Below are positions 1-10,090 of a stretch of DNA of 64,000 bases, piece by piece; within the stretch, counting starts at the first letter, position 1, and every line of letters begins with the position of its first letter. A program made the translations under genes and the position numbers. This DNA is from Vulcanimicrobiota bacterium (GTDB lineage: Bacteria > Vulcanimicrobiota > Vulcanimicrobiia > Vulcanimicrobiales > Vulcanimicrobiaceae). The notes under the pieces were generated by a model. It made no database searches. It worked only from the letters and a program-made list of their open reading frames with translations, and was not told the DNA's origin. The stretch is taken from contig JAFANA010000016.1 of assembly GCA_019232905.1 (NCBI GenBank), forward strand, positions 27,683-91,682, in the 5' to 3' direction.

Positions 1-731
1 TGCGCTCCGGCCCGCGAATCCGTTAGACGCAAGACGCCGGTCGAACCGAATACGTCCAGCCGCGAGGTTTTGTCCGGGTCGAGCCAGCTCACTTCGATGT
101 GCGCAGAACGGCCGCCGGTGAAAATCATGTCCGCATAGGCAAAGTCGGCAATTTGCGGCCGCACGAAGGCGGACATCGTGCCCTTGACGCTTTCGGGAAC
201 GCCGCCGAAAATCTCGAGCATCAACGCAATATCGTGCGGAGCGAAACTCCACCACACGTTTTCTTGCGCGCGCAGACGTCCCCACGACAACCGCCGCGAG
301 CGCACGTGACGAACGCTGCCGATGCCGCCTTCAGCGATCAGCGCGAGCATGCGGCGAACGGCGGGATGGTAGAGCACCAGATGTCCTACGAAAAGCGTAC
401 GCCCTCCGGCACGCGCTGCGCGGACGACCGTCGCCGCATCCTCGGCGCTCATGGCCAGCGGCTTTTCGACGAAGACGTGCTTGCCGGCGGCGATTGCCTC
501 GAGGGCCAATTCCGCATGCAGCGGGGCCGGCGCAGCAATCACGACAGCGTCGATGTCGCGCTCGAGCAGCGAGGGGAGGTCGAATTCCAATCCGACGTCC
601 GGATACTGCTCGGCGACTTTCGCAATCGCCGCTTCATTCGCGTCGCAGACGCTTTCCAGTACGCCGAGTTCCGCGCAAACGCGCACGAGGTTTGCGCCCC
701 AATACCCGGCGCCGATGACACCTATTTTCAC
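1..731 (-). CDS. Gfo/Idh/MocA-family sugar-nucleotide oxidoreductase, 3' part cut by window edge
   Basis: This NAD(P)-dependent oxidoreductase starts with GTG at 731; its first bases overlap the stop of the upstream UDP-sugar dehydrogenase as GTGA, so the two are probably translationally coupled. The N-terminus is a Rossmann fold (KIGVIGAGYWGANLV, residues 2-16), followed by the family signature AGKHVFVEKPLAMS near residue 90 with the conserved EKP lysine, and a later PHDIALML segment with the histidine common in these enzymes. About 243 residues are visible; the C-terminus lies beyond base 1. Placement after a WbpA-like dehydrogenase suggests a WbpB/WlbA-type enzyme oxidising the 3-position of UDP-GlcNAcA for a surface polysaccharide. 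The exact substrate is inference. Confidence 0.88.
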   Translation of the reverse strand, partial: MKIGVIGAGYWGANLVRVCAELGVLESVCDANEAAIAKVAEQYPDVGLEFDLPSLLERDIDAVVIAAPAPLHAELALEAIAAGKHVFVEKPLAMSAEDAATVVRAARAGGRTLFVGHLVLYHPAVRRMLALIAEGGIGSVRHVRSRRLSWGRLRAQENVWWSFAPHDIALMLEIFGGVPESVKGTMSAFVRPQIADFAYADMIFTGGRSAHIEVSWLDPDKTSRLDVFGSTGVLRLTDSRAGA

Positions 732-2065
732 AGCATCACCACGTTGGTGCGCCCTTCACGCACGTCTTTGGTGGCATTACGCGTGTCGATGACCAGCCTG
801 GCGCTTTCCACGACGCGCGCGTAGTCGAGAGAGGAATGATCGGTCAGAACGATCACGGCGTCGGCGCGCTCGAGCACTTCCTTCGAAAGCGGAATCGAGT
901 GCCACATTTCGCCATGTTCGTCAGTGAAACTGGGAACGTGCGGATCGTAATAGTCGATGCGCGCACCGTCCTTCCGCAGAATATCCATCACTTTGAGAGC
1001 CGGAGACTCGCGCCAGTCCTCGATATCTTTCTTGTACGCGACGCCGAGCACGAAAATCTCCGCATTTTTCATCGCCTTGCCTTGCGCGTTGAGCGCGCGA
1101 ATGACTTTTTCGCGTACAAAGTACGGCATCGTCCAATTGATTTCGCCGGCAAGTTCGATGAAGCGAACGTTCATATCGTATTCGCGCGCTTTCCAGGCGA
1201 GATAGAACGGGTCGAGCGGAATGCAGTGGCCTCCAACGCCGGGACCTGGATCGAAACGCATGATTCCGAACGGTTTGGTGGCAGCCGCATCGAGCACGTC
1301 CCAGACGCTGATGCCCAGGCGATCGCACAGCAACGCCATCTCGTTGACGAGCGCGATGTTGACCGCGCGGAACGTGTTCTCGAATACCTTCGTCATCTCG
1401 GCGACTTTCGGAGATGCCACCGGGACGACGTTGAGTATCGTCTGTTGATAAAAACACGTCGCAACGTCGAGACAGGCGGAAGTTACACCGCCGACGACCT
1501 TGTTGGTGTTCTTCGTCGTGTAGCGCGCGTTGCCGGGGTCGACGCGTTCGGGCGAAAACGAGAGGAAGAAATCTTCACCGACTTTGAGGCCCGACTGCGA
1601 AAGAATCTTCAGCAGCACCTCTTCGGTCGTCCCCGGATAGGTCGTGCTTTCAAGGCTGATCAGCTGCCCGGGGCGCAGATATTTCACGATTTCGTTTGCG
1701 ACGTTCTTAATGTACGAGATGTCCGGCTCTTTGTTCGCGGTCAGCGGCGTCGGCACGCAAATAACGATGCAGTCGCAACGTCCAAGCGAACTGAAGTCCG
1801 TCGAACCGCTCAGTTTGCCGCTCTCGACCATTTCGGCGAGCTCGCGATCGTCGACGTCGCGAATGTAGTTCAAACCTTGTTTGATCTGATCGACGCGAAT
1901 AGGATTACGGTCGTAGCCGTGCACGTCGAAGCCGACCTTGGCTTTCTCGACGGCGAGTGGAAGACCGACGTAGCCGATTCCGACGACGCCGACGACCGCG
2001 GTACGGTCGACGATCTTCTTCTTCAGTGCGGACGCGCGAATCGGTGACGCTTCGAGGAGTTTCAC
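728..2065 (-). CDS. UDP-N-acetylglucosamine 6-dehydrogenase-like nucleotide sugar dehydrogenase
   Basis: A 445-residue NAD-dependent enzyme that oxidises C6 of a UDP-sugar to a uronic acid in the cytoplasm. Visible features are the NAD-binding GIGYVGLPLA near residue 31, the central-domain segment with SFSPERVDPG, and the catalytic cysteine in GGHCIPLDPFYLAWKARE, whose DPFYLAWKA tail is typical of the WbpA (UDP-GlcNAc) branch rather than UDP-glucose dehydrogenases. GTG start at 2065 overlaps the upstream stop (GTGA), and its own stop overlaps the next GTG, so three genes form one tightly coupled unit. Together with the following Gfo/Idh/MocA enzyme it matches the opening steps of UDP-diacetamido-uronic acid synthesis. 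Substrate assignment is by family resemblance. Confidence 0.9.
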   Translation of the reverse strand: MKLLEASPIRASALKKKIVDRTAVVGVVGIGYVGLPLAVEKAKVGFDVHGYDRNPIRVDQIKQGLNYIRDVDDRELAEMVESGKLSGSTDFSSLGRCDCIVICVPTPLTANKEPDISYIKNVANEIVKYLRPGQLISLESTTYPGTTEEVLLKILSQSGLKVGEDFFLSFSPERVDPGNARYTTKNTNKVVGGVTSACLDVATCFYQQTILNVVPVASPKVAEMTKVFENTFRAVNIALVNEMALLCDRLGISVWDVLDAAATKPFGIMRFDPGPGVGGHCIPLDPFYLAWKAREYDMNVRFIELAGEINWTMPYFVREKVIRALNAQGKAMKNAEIFVLGVAYKKDIEDWRESPALKVMDILRKDGARIDYYDPHVPSFTDEHGEMWHSIPLSKEVLERADAVIVLTDHSSLDYARVVESARLVIDTRNATKDVREGRTNVVML

Positions 2066-4056
2066 GATCTAGTAGCCTCTGCAGGTGTCAGGATGAAGTC
2101 AGTAATGGTAGAGCGCTCAACGCGAACTGTTTCTTGTGTCTGCGTCTCGGGCTGCACCGGAGCACCGTTCAGGTGCGTGCCGGGAGTAAACTCAGGAACG
2201 AACTCTTTGAGGATCCCCACCGCGCCTTTTGCATCACTGCGCCGGACGACGGCGCGCAGACGGTCGATCCCGTCGTTCAGCCGCGCGTAGTCCAACCGTT
2301 GTTGCTTCGCGATGAAGAGGCGCTCGTGGCTCGTGCGGGTGAACCCTTCGCCGTCGGTAAGGATCTCTTCGAAGAGCTTCTCGCCGGGGCGAATGCCTTT
2401 TTCGAGGATCTCGATGTCTCTGTACGGCTCGAGTCCGGAGAGGCGAATGACTTGCTCGGCGAGCTCGAGGATTTTCACCGGAGCCCCCATGTCTAGCACG
2501 AACACCTCGCCGTCGATGCCCATCGACATCGCTTGCAACACGAGCGATACCGCTTCCGGAATCGTCATGAAGTAGCGCACCATGTCGCGATGCGTGATCG
2601 TGACCGGGCCGCCTTTTTGCACTTGTTGTTTGAAGATCGGAACGACGCTTCCGCGGCTGCCGAGCACGTTGCCGAATCGCACGGAGACGAACTCGGTCGC
2701 CGAACCGCCGGCGAATGATTGACACACGAGCTCGGCCATGCGTTTCGTTGCGCCCATCACGCTCGTCGGGTTCACCGCTTTATCGGTCGAGAGCAAGACG
2801 AATTTCGCGCATCCCGCAGCGGCTGCGGCAAGCGCGACGACCTTGGTTCCGATCACGTTGTTACGAACCGCTTCGCAAATGTTGTTCTCGACGATCGGGA
2901 CGTGTTTGTGCGCGGCCGCGTGCAGTACGACGCGCGGCCGGAACGTCGTGAAGACGTTTCGAATTGCGCTCGGATCCGCAACGTCGGCGAGAATCATCTT
3001 CGTGCGGTCGAAGTTGTATCGGTCGCGCAACTCGCGCTCGATCAAGAAAAGACTGTTCTCACCGTGCCCGAGCAGCAACACTTGCTGCGGATCGAAACCC
3101 GCGATTTGACGGCAGATTTCGCTGCCGATCGAGCCGCCGGCGCCGGTGACGAGGACGACTTGACCTTCCAGATGCGGGCGGATGCCGGCGGTATCGATAA
3201 CGACCGGGTCGCGTTTGAGCACGTCTTCCAAGCGGATATCGCGCATTCGCGAGACGGTGACGCGCTCGGTCAACAGCTCTGCCGCATCCGGAACGACCGT
3301 GACCCCCGGGCGGCTGTCCTCCGGAACCTGCGCGGCAAGTTCGCGAACGTGATTGATGATGTTGAGCGGCGAACCGGTGATCGCGACAAGCACCGTATCG
3401 ATGGAGTACTTGTGCACGACCCGCGGGAGATCCGGAATCTTTCCGATGATGCGGACGCCGTCGATGCGCTTATCGGAAACACCGTCCTCGAGACAGCCGA
3501 CCACGACCATCGGCATGTTGCGATCTTCCAGAATCGCTTTCGCCGTTTGATGACCGGCGATGCCGTGGCCCACGATAAGGACGCGTTTTGCTTCCGGCCG
3601 GCGCGAATACCACCAGATACGCGCCATGACGAGCGCGATGCGCACGAACATGCGTAAAATGAACGCGAGCACAGCGGCGATGACGACCAGTCGTCCCGAT
3701 GCGCCCGAGAGCGGGGTCGGCAACTGCTCAAAGGCAAGCGCGAGCAACGCACCTGCGATCGCTCCTACAAGCAACCGGACGACGTCATGAAAGTCGAACG
3801 TGCGAGCGCTTTCATACCGGAATTGCACGTAGGCTCCGAAGAGGAGCAACATCAGGCCGACTATTGCCAGCTGCTCGCGGGACGCCGAATAGACGTCGCC
3901 GACGATTGGAGCCAGGGAGACGGCGACGCCGACGGTGATGCAATCTGCTAAGAAGAGGCCGGCTCGCAAAAGTGGACGGATTCCGCGATGCCCATTGACG
4001 ATGCGCACGGTTTCTCGTCTCTCAGCGCGTACAGTTCGGACACGGCCGGGAAGCAA
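2062..4056 (-). CDS. CapD/WbpM-like membrane-bound UDP-sugar 4,6-dehydratase/epimerase
   Basis: A 664-residue protein of the large CapD/WbpM/FlaA1-like family that remodels UDP-N-acetylglucosamine for surface glycans. The first ~140 residues hold several hydrophobic segments (membrane part), followed by a CoA-binding-like Rossmann region with VLIVGHGIAG and then an SDR domain with TGAGGSIGSEICRQIAGFDP, DKAVNPTSVMGATKR and the GEKLFEEI tail typical of the family. In the usual YxxxK slot this protein has MGATK, the methionine variant seen in long CapD-type enzymes. The TTG start at 4056 has a weak ribosome site; a GTG 16 codons downstream is an equally reasonable start. It leads the operon with the two genes downstream. 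Confidence 0.88.
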   Translation of the reverse strand: MLPGRVRTVRAERRETVRIVNGHRGIRPLLRAGLFLADCITVGVAVSLAPIVGDVYSASREQLAIVGLMLLLFGAYVQFRYESARTFDFHDVVRLLVGAIAGALLALAFEQLPTPLSGASGRLVVIAAVLAFILRMFVRIALVMARIWWYSRRPEAKRVLIVGHGIAGHQTAKAILEDRNMPMVVVGCLEDGVSDKRIDGVRIIGKIPDLPRVVHKYSIDTVLVAITGSPLNIINHVRELAAQVPEDSRPGVTVVPDAAELLTERVTVSRMRDIRLEDVLKRDPVVIDTAGIRPHLEGQVVLVTGAGGSIGSEICRQIAGFDPQQVLLLGHGENSLFLIERELRDRYNFDRTKMILADVADPSAIRNVFTTFRPRVVLHAAAHKHVPIVENNICEAVRNNVIGTKVVALAAAAAGCAKFVLLSTDKAVNPTSVMGATKRMAELVCQSFAGGSATEFVSVRFGNVLGSRGSVVPIFKQQVQKGGPVTITHRDMVRYFMTIPEAVSLVLQAMSMGIDGEVFVLDMGAPVKILELAEQVIRLSGLEPYRDIEILEKGIRPGEKLFEEILTDGEGFTRTSHERLFIAKQQRLDYARLNDGIDRLRAVVRRSDAKGAVGILKEFVPEFTPGTHLNGAPVQPETQTQETVRVERSTITDFILTPAEATRS

Positions 4057-4183
4057 GTGGAAACGACGGGCAATGCACCTTCATGGAGGCATCGTATCGT
4101 CGGAGCTTGCTAATCTAAAGATTCAGGTCCCCCAATGGGCCATGGGACGCTCGGCCCTTGCTGGTGGGCCAACCTGATGTAGC

Positions 4184-4292
4184 ATCATCACGTCAACGGC
4201 GTGATGATCTTAAGTGTGAAGGGTCCACGTGAGCTTGCCCGTCCCTGCGGGCAGCCTGCGATGTGTTGCGCAAATGGACCGGGCGTTACCCG
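4184..4292 (-). promoter_or_regulatory. Stem-loop-rich intergenic leader upstream of the nucleotide-sugar operon
   Basis: The 274-base gap between the STAS gene and the capD-like gene has no gene but several inverted repeats: a perfect 9-bp stem with 7-base loop (4184-4192 with 4200-4208), a 6-bp closing pair ggtcca/tggacc (4222-4227 with 4275-4280) that encloses two hairpins (4236-4241 with 4248-4253; 4257-4260 with 4269-4272), and a cggg/cccg hairpin (4280-4283 with 4289-4292). None is followed by a clear T-run, so a simple terminator is unlikely to explain all of it. A structured 5' leader or operator is inference. Confidence 0.35.
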
Positions 4293-4330
4293 TCTACGCC
4301 GCTCCCGTAACGATCGTGCCTGGGATGCAT

Positions 4331-4663
4331 CTACGGAAGGTCGTCAAGCGACGTCAGCACGGTGAAGTGCTGATCGAGGCTTGTAATCTCGAAAATCTTG
4401 CGAAGCGGCGGACGCGTGATAATGAGATACACGTCTCGGCCGCTTTCGAGCATGCGGCGTCCATATTGAGCGATCGCATTGAGTCCGGTTGAATCGATAA
4501 AGGCTAATTCCGTCATATCGATTGCGACCGCGTCCTGGGCGGTCACCCCTTCGAGCGCGTCGCGCAGCAACTTCGCATTCGAGAGATCGATGTCGCCGGA
4601 AATCGAAACCACCGGCGTTCCTTGGTGCTCTCGAACGTCGATCTGCGCAAGTTGCTCGGACAT
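4331..4663 (-). CDS. STAS-domain anti-sigma-factor antagonist (SpoIIAA/RsbV-like)
   Basis: A 110-residue single STAS domain. Such proteins bind a kinase-type anti-sigma factor, releasing the sigma factor, and are switched off by phosphorylation of a serine. The start shows the beta strand TPVVSISGDIDLSNA, and the phospho-site motif is intact as FIDSTGLNAI around residues 55-64. No partner kinase or sigma factor lies in this window. It follows the small gene at 4679 with only 15 bases between, so the two are probably co-transcribed. Which stress or developmental response it serves cannot be read from the sequence. Confidence 0.88.
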   Translation of the reverse strand: MSEQLAQIDVREHQGTPVVSISGDIDLSNAKLLRDALEGVTAQDAVAIDMTELAFIDSTGLNAIAQYGRRMLESGRDVYLIITRPPLRKIFEITSLDQHFTVLTSLDDLP

Positions 4664-4678
4664 TGTGTCGTCGTTTAC

Positions 4679-5254
4679 CTATTTCGCGGCTCGAGCCGAA
4701 AGAATACCTTCGAGAATTTCAATGAGGACGTCTCGCTTATCGGTCGACGTCGTCGTCGAATACCGTTCGTAGTCGTCTGCCAGCGTTGTGCGCAAACCGT
4801 CGATCACGAGCGCTTGGGACTCTTGCGACGCGGGCGACCCCCCGCCCTTCGGCCGCAGTTCGGCATCGATTCGATCCCGTTCCAGCAGGCGCAAGATCGT
4901 GGCCTCGCACGGCGGACGGCGATAGACGTTGCGCTTAGCGCGAACGCCGGGAAATGATTGCCGTTCCCGCGAGACAAACGCCAGATCCTCGAGCACCGCA
5001 AGGGCCTCAAAGACCATCGACGGAGAGTAGAGGCCGAGATCCTCACGTATCTGCTCGATCGTGGGGCTGCACTCGCCGTCGTCGCTAAGCATCGCCAGAT
5101 AGAGATACATACAGACTTGGCGCGGATTGAGTACGTGGAACATAAACGCACTCCACCACGCCGGGATTAATGCGGTCGGCTCGCACTCATCGTCCGGCCG
5201 ACGACCCGGAATAGATTTCACGTTACCGCTCGTTACGGATGGCATTGTGCCCAT
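4679..5254 (-). CDS. Winged-helix-like protein of unknown function
   Basis: I do not recognise a named family. After a short variable start the protein has a helix-rich block (NPRQVCMYLYLAMLSDDGE, then SPTIEQIREDLGLYSPSMVFEALAVLE) that reads like a winged helix of the replication-initiator/GntR type: DNA-recognition helix followed by a wing region containing FVSRERQSF. The C-terminal third is charged and helical, ending AKRNVYRR...EILEGILSARAAK. An open frame extends upstream to a GTG at 5335, but the nearest ATG codons at 5254 and 5245 have a purine-rich AAAAGG just upstream, so I start at 5254. It sits directly upstream of the STAS gene and may regulate it; that is inference. Confidence 0.6.
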   Translation of the reverse strand: MGTMPSVTSGNVKSIPGRRPDDECEPTALIPAWWSAFMFHVLNPRQVCMYLYLAMLSDDGECSPTIEQIREDLGLYSPSMVFEALAVLEDLAFVSRERQSFPGVRAKRNVYRRPPCEATILRLLERDRIDAELRPKGGGSPASQESQALVIDGLRTTLADDYERYSTTTSTDKRDVLIEILEGILSARAAK

Positions 5255-5396
5255 GCCTTTTACACAAATGGTCCAGAATTTTGGGGGTGTTCTTCCCAAA
5301 GCCCGGTAAACGAAACGGCCCGCGCGAGCTCGCACGGGTCGTTCCTGGCATTTAGCACGTGATCTACGCTGGCATGTCTTGCCGGTCGGCGTTGCG

Positions 5397-6653
<1,257 letters not shown>

Positions 6654-6676
6654 GAGTTACGGGCGTCCTCCTCGGC

Positions 6677-7285
6677 TTAAGCCGGCGTCGACAAGGCCCC
6701 ACGGTCTTCGATAACGTGATCGATAATCCCGTAGTCCTTGGCTTCATCGGAAGTCATGTAGTAGTCCCGATCGATGTCCTTAAGGATCTGCTCGAGCGGC
6801 TTTTGCGTCGTCTTTTCGTAAATGCGGGCGATGGTCTGACGCGTCGCAATCAGGTCGCGTGCCGCGATCTCGACGTCCGTCGCCTGGCCGCCGATCTGCG
6901 AGACCCAGGGCTGGTGGATCAAAATCTTGGCGTGCGGAAGGGCATAGCGTTTTCCGGCCGCGCCGCCCGTGAGCAGCACCGACCCCATCGAGGCCGCCAT
7001 TCCCATACAAATGGTGGCGACATCGGGCTTGATGAAGCGCATTGCGTCGTAGATCGCAAGACCCGCCGTGACACTGCCGCCGGGCGAGTTCACGTACATA
7101 TCGATGTCTTTATCCGGGTCTTCTTTCTCGAGAAACAGCAACTGCGCGATCACGAGGTTCGCCAAGTGATCGTCGATCGGACCGCCGACGAAGACGATCC
7201 GGTCTTTGAGTAGCCGCGAGTAGATGTCGTACGCGCGTTCACCGCGTGCGCTCTGCTCAACGACCATCGGCACTAAATGACCCAC
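6677..7285 (-). CDS. clpP: ATP-dependent Clp protease proteolytic subunit ClpP
   Basis: Serine peptidase forming the two-ring proteolytic chamber with ClpX. The catalytic triad is visible: S99 in GMAASMGS, H124 in ILIHQPW, and D174 in IDRDYYM; the oxyanion-site SPGGSV is at 67-72. Length 202 is normal. The start is GTG at 7285, supported by GGGAG six bases upstream. It lies between tig (76 bases upstream) and clpX (23 bases downstream) in the same orientation. No regulatory element was recognised in the gap. Confidence 0.98.
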   Translation of the reverse strand: MGHLVPMVVEQSARGERAYDIYSRLLKDRIVFVGGPIDDHLANLVIAQLLFLEKEDPDKDIDMYVNSPGGSVTAGLAIYDAMRFIKPDVATICMGMAASMGSVLLTGGAAGKRYALPHAKILIHQPWVSQIGGQATDVEIAARDLIATRQTIARIYEKTTQKPLEQILKDIDRDYYMTSDEAKDYGIIDHVIEDRGALSTPA

Positions 7286-7361
7286 AAATTTCTCCCTAAC
7301 CTATTTTCCGTTGCTGCTCTTTGAACTATGAAATCCGCTACGAAGTTGCTGTGCGGTGCTC

Positions 7362-8657
7362 CTACTTCTTTTTGTCGACGATTTTTGCGTTGTCGATAAG
7401 GAAGTCGAGCGTCTTGTTCCGGACAATGCCGTCCATCAACGATAATACGTTGTTTCCGAGGGCTTTGCGAATACGGTCTACGGGCTGGCCGTACTGCCGC
7501 GCAAGTGCAGCGAGTTCTTCCGCGACGTCTGCCGGCGTGGCATTGATATTCTCCGCTTTTGCGATCGCCTCGATCAACAGGGTGCCCTTGACACGCGTTT
7601 GCGCATCCGCTCGGTACTCCGAGCGGAGCTCATCCTCGCTCTTACCCGCTTCCTTAAGGTAGTCCTCAAAGCTAACGCCCGTGCGTGCCGCATTTCCGGC
7701 CGCATCGCTGATCATGTGGTCGATCTCGCGTTCGACCATCACGTCCGGCAACGGAAAATCGCGCGTTTCTAGGAGCTTCTCCATTACGGCGTTCCCGATG
7801 CCGCGTCGAGCGCGCGAATCGGCAATGGTTTCCAGGCGTTTGCGGACGTCGGCGCGGAGCGCTTCGAGCGTCTCATTTTCTGAAATCGATTTCGCGAATT
7901 CGTCATCGATCGCAGGCAGCTCGAGCGACTTTACGTCATGAACCGTGACCGTGAAAATCGCGGTTTTCCCAGCGAGATCTTCCTGTGGATAATCCTGTGG
8001 AAAAACGGCCTCAACGTCCTTCGTCTCGCCGGCACTCATGCCCGCGATGCCGCTGGCGAACCCCGGAATGAACCGGTTCTCGTCGAGTTCGGTCATCTGC
8101 CCCTGGGCGGTGCCCCCTTCGAACGGAACGCCGTCGATCTTTCCTTCGTAGTCCATCGTCACGACGTCGCCGAGCTGGGCCGGACGGTCGACCGGCACGA
8201 GGGTCGCGCGCTCTTTGGCTAGAGACTGGATACTACGCTCCACGTCCTCTTCGCTGATGTCAACCGGCTCGCGTTCGACCTCGATCCCTTTGTAGTCGCC
8301 GAGGTCGATTTCCGGCCGAACGTCGACGAGCGCCTTGAGCTTGGGCGGTTGGCCGTCCTCGACCGGGACCAGTTCCATTTTGGGCCGATCGACCGGATCG
8401 AGATCGTGTTCCCGCACCGCTTTTGCGTAGACCTCAGGAACAATATCTTCCATCGCTTGGCTGGTAATGGCGTTGCTGCCGTAGGTCTGCTCGAAAATCT
8501 TGCGCGGCACTTTTCCGGCGCGGAAGCCCGGGAGCTTCACGTTCTTGGAGAGCTTCCGGAACGCACGCTCTTCGGCGGCGGCGAGCTCCTCGGCGGTGAT
8601 TGGGATCTCGAGCTCCACTTGGGTCGGAGCGAGGCGATTGAGGGTTGAGCTACTCAA
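7362..8657 (-). CDS. tig: Trigger factor, ribosome-associated chaperone and prolyl isomerase
   Basis: Binds nascent chains at the ribosome exit tunnel. The ribosome-binding signature is seen as LPGFRAGKVPRKIFEQTYG near residue 45, followed by the FKBP-like PPIase domain (GDVVTMDYEGKIDGVPFEGG) and the helical C-terminal chaperone domain. An in-frame ATG exists at 8732, but that extension reads through the GC-rich hairpin after tRNA-Gly and is not conserved in character. I prefer the TTG at 8657, which gives 431 residues, a usual length, with a purine-rich AGAGAAAG upstream. It heads the tig-clpP-clpX operon. Confidence 0.94.
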   Translation of the reverse strand: MSSSTLNRLAPTQVELEIPITAEELAAAEERAFRKLSKNVKLPGFRAGKVPRKIFEQTYGSNAITSQAMEDIVPEVYAKAVREHDLDPVDRPKMELVPVEDGQPPKLKALVDVRPEIDLGDYKGIEVEREPVDISEEDVERSIQSLAKERATLVPVDRPAQLGDVVTMDYEGKIDGVPFEGGTAQGQMTELDENRFIPGFASGIAGMSAGETKDVEAVFPQDYPQEDLAGKTAIFTVTVHDVKSLELPAIDDEFAKSISENETLEALRADVRKRLETIADSRARRGIGNAVMEKLLETRDFPLPDVMVEREIDHMISDAAGNAARTGVSFEDYLKEAGKSEDELRSEYRADAQTRVKGTLLIEAIAKAENINATPADVAEELAALARQYGQPVDRIRKALGNNVLSLMDGIVRNKTLDFLIDNAKIVDKKK

Positions 8658-8688
8658 CGGGCGACTGCTTTCTCTTCGTCTACAAACG

Positions 8689-8728
8689 GAAAGGAGCGCT
8701 TCGGCGCCCCGGCGCCTGCGCCCCTTAA
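8689..8728 (-). terminator. GC-rich hairpin between tRNA-Gly and tig
   Basis: A long inverted repeat (arms roughly 8689-8706 and 8709-8727, one mismatch) follows the tRNA-Gly gene on the minus strand and is followed by a T-rich CCTTTCCGTTTGT. It is probably the tRNA terminator; it could also attenuate transcription into tig. Confidence 0.5.
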
Positions 8729-8736
8729 ACATCTCA

Positions 8737-8811
8737 TGGAGCGGAAGACGAGATTCGAACTCGCGACCCTCGCCTTGGCAAGGCGATGCTCTACCACTGA
8801 GCTACTTCCGC
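8737..8811 (-). tRNA. tRNA-Gly(GCC)
   Basis: Complete cloverleaf on the minus strand: 7-bp acceptor GCGGAAG/CTTCCGC, D-arm GCTCAGTGGTAGAGC, anticodon loop TTGCCAA (anticodon GCC), T-arm with TTCGAAT. The 3' CCA is encoded (8737-8739). Confidence 0.97.
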
Positions 8812-8878
8812 GTACCCAACAAAAGAATCTTAGCGCGTGCTAAAACTACCTTTGTCTACCGTCGCCTGCCTTGGCTGA

Positions 8879-8963
8879 TGGTGGGCAAGCAGAGACTCGA
8901 ACTCTGACGGGTTGCCCCACTGGAACCTAAATCCAGCGCGTCTGCCAGTTCCGCCACTTGCCC
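8879..8963 (-). tRNA. tRNA-Leu(TAG)
   Basis: Class II tRNA on the minus strand with long variable arm: acceptor GGGCAAG/CTTGCCC, anticodon loop TTTAGGT (anticodon TAG), T-loop TTCGAGT and an encoded 3' CCA (8879-8881). A short stem TTAGC/GCTAA followed by TTCTTTTG about 40 bases downstream may be its terminator. Confidence 0.96.
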
Positions 8964-9044
8964 CCGTGGGACCAAATCCTGCGAGGCCTTGCCCCCGCGG
9001 GCGCGGCGACCACCATAAATAGAACGCGGCGATTGGTTTTCCTT

Positions 9045-9992
9045 CTACTTTGACTCGGGCTCGTCGAGTGTTTCTTTGCTTCCACCCGGCAACTCGATGT
9101 GCGGCGGTTTCGACGCTTGTGCGATCGATTCGAAACGAACCGCGGCTCGCGTGTAGATTTCACCTTGGCTCGACACCGGCGCATCGGCGTCTTCTTCGCT
9201 GATATAGTGCGCGCCGTCGACATCCGTAAACTGAATCGTCCACGGAACCGACGTTGCATCACCGGAGACAAAGTTCGTCGAGTCTTTTAATCGCCACGGA
9301 GCAAACGTCGTTTCATCGATCCACGCTTCACGAATGCGATAGCGTCCCGGATCCTTAACGGGCTTGAGCCCGAGATGATAACATGCGTGTCCGTCGACCG
9401 TTTCCGTCCCGAGCATCGTAATCGTGTATTCGCGGTTCTGCGCGTAGACGGTCGCAATTTCGGGAATCGAAGCCGCAGGCGCCGGCGACGGGGTTTTACG
9501 CGGGTTCGGGTCGTGAAACTCTTTGCGAATTTCGTTGACGAGCGCCATTGAATTGAACGGCGTCGGCGAGGGCGCGGGAACGAACGGCGCCATTCCAAAG
9601 GAATAATTCGGACGCAGTTTCGGCACGCCGAGAAAATCGTCAGTCGGCAACGGTTTGTTGACGTTGAATCCGAACAGGCCGAAATTTACGCCGCTCGGCT
9701 TCACTGGATTCTCGCGTTCGTAATCGCTCGTCGGATCAACATCGACGACGTTGCTGACCGCGTCGTATGAGGCTTGGTAATGCTCGACGCGTTCTTTTCC
9801 GCCCTCTGTGATGGCGACAGCGACCTGATATTGCAGTTGCGTAGGATAACGCTGCTGCATCCAGTATTGCCGCGCGTTTGCGAAGATTTGATAGGGATCG
9901 GGTTGCGCGTGCGCCGGCAGCGCCAGCAGGCTCCCGCACACCGCCGCCGATACTACTGCCGAAAACGCCTTCCGCATCCTCACGCACCCCAT
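9045..9992 (-). CDS. Secreted protein of unknown function
   Basis: A 315-residue protein with a clear signal peptide (basic start, hydrophobic core, AHA-Q cleavage near residue 29). The mature part begins with an aromatic-rich YQIFANARQYWMQQRYP and contains repeated beta-type segments, a Pro/Ala/Ser-rich linker around PAPSPTPF and PSPAPAAS, and HACYHLGLKP in the second half. The overall pattern (YTITMLGTETVDGHACY, then W..D..T) resembles outer-membrane-lipoprotein-sorting-like beta proteins, but I cannot assign a family. ATG at 9992 has GAGGT just upstream. It is monocistronic as far as I can see, facing the plus-strand gene at 10091. Confidence 0.72.
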   Translation of the reverse strand: MGCVRMRKAFSAVVSAAVCGSLLALPAHAQPDPYQIFANARQYWMQQRYPTQLQYQVAVAITEGGKERVEHYQASYDAVSNVVDVDPTSDYERENPVKPSGVNFGLFGFNVNKPLPTDDFLGVPKLRPNYSFGMAPFVPAPSPTPFNSMALVNEIRKEFHDPNPRKTPSPAPAASIPEIATVYAQNREYTITMLGTETVDGHACYHLGLKPVKDPGRYRIREAWIDETTFAPWRLKDSTNFVSGDATSVPWTIQFTDVDGAHYISEEDADAPVSSQGEIYTRAAVRFESIAQASKPPHIELPGGSKETLDEPESK

Positions 9993-10090
9993 TACACCTC
10001 ACGGCGGCATAATGTTTCCTGAACGCTTCCCCGGCAGGAAAGCGTTTCGAGCGCGCCCGATTATTCGGGTGCCAAGCGGCGGAGGTATCC

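Noticed and set aside
836..2047. 403-codon plus-strand ORF opposite the UDP-sugar dehydrogenase
   Set aside because: Antisense of a clearly coding gene in GC-rich sequence; no recognisable domain.
4184..4292. c-di-GMP (GEMM) riboswitch
   Set aside because: The conserved GEMM core sequences were not found; only generic hairpins.
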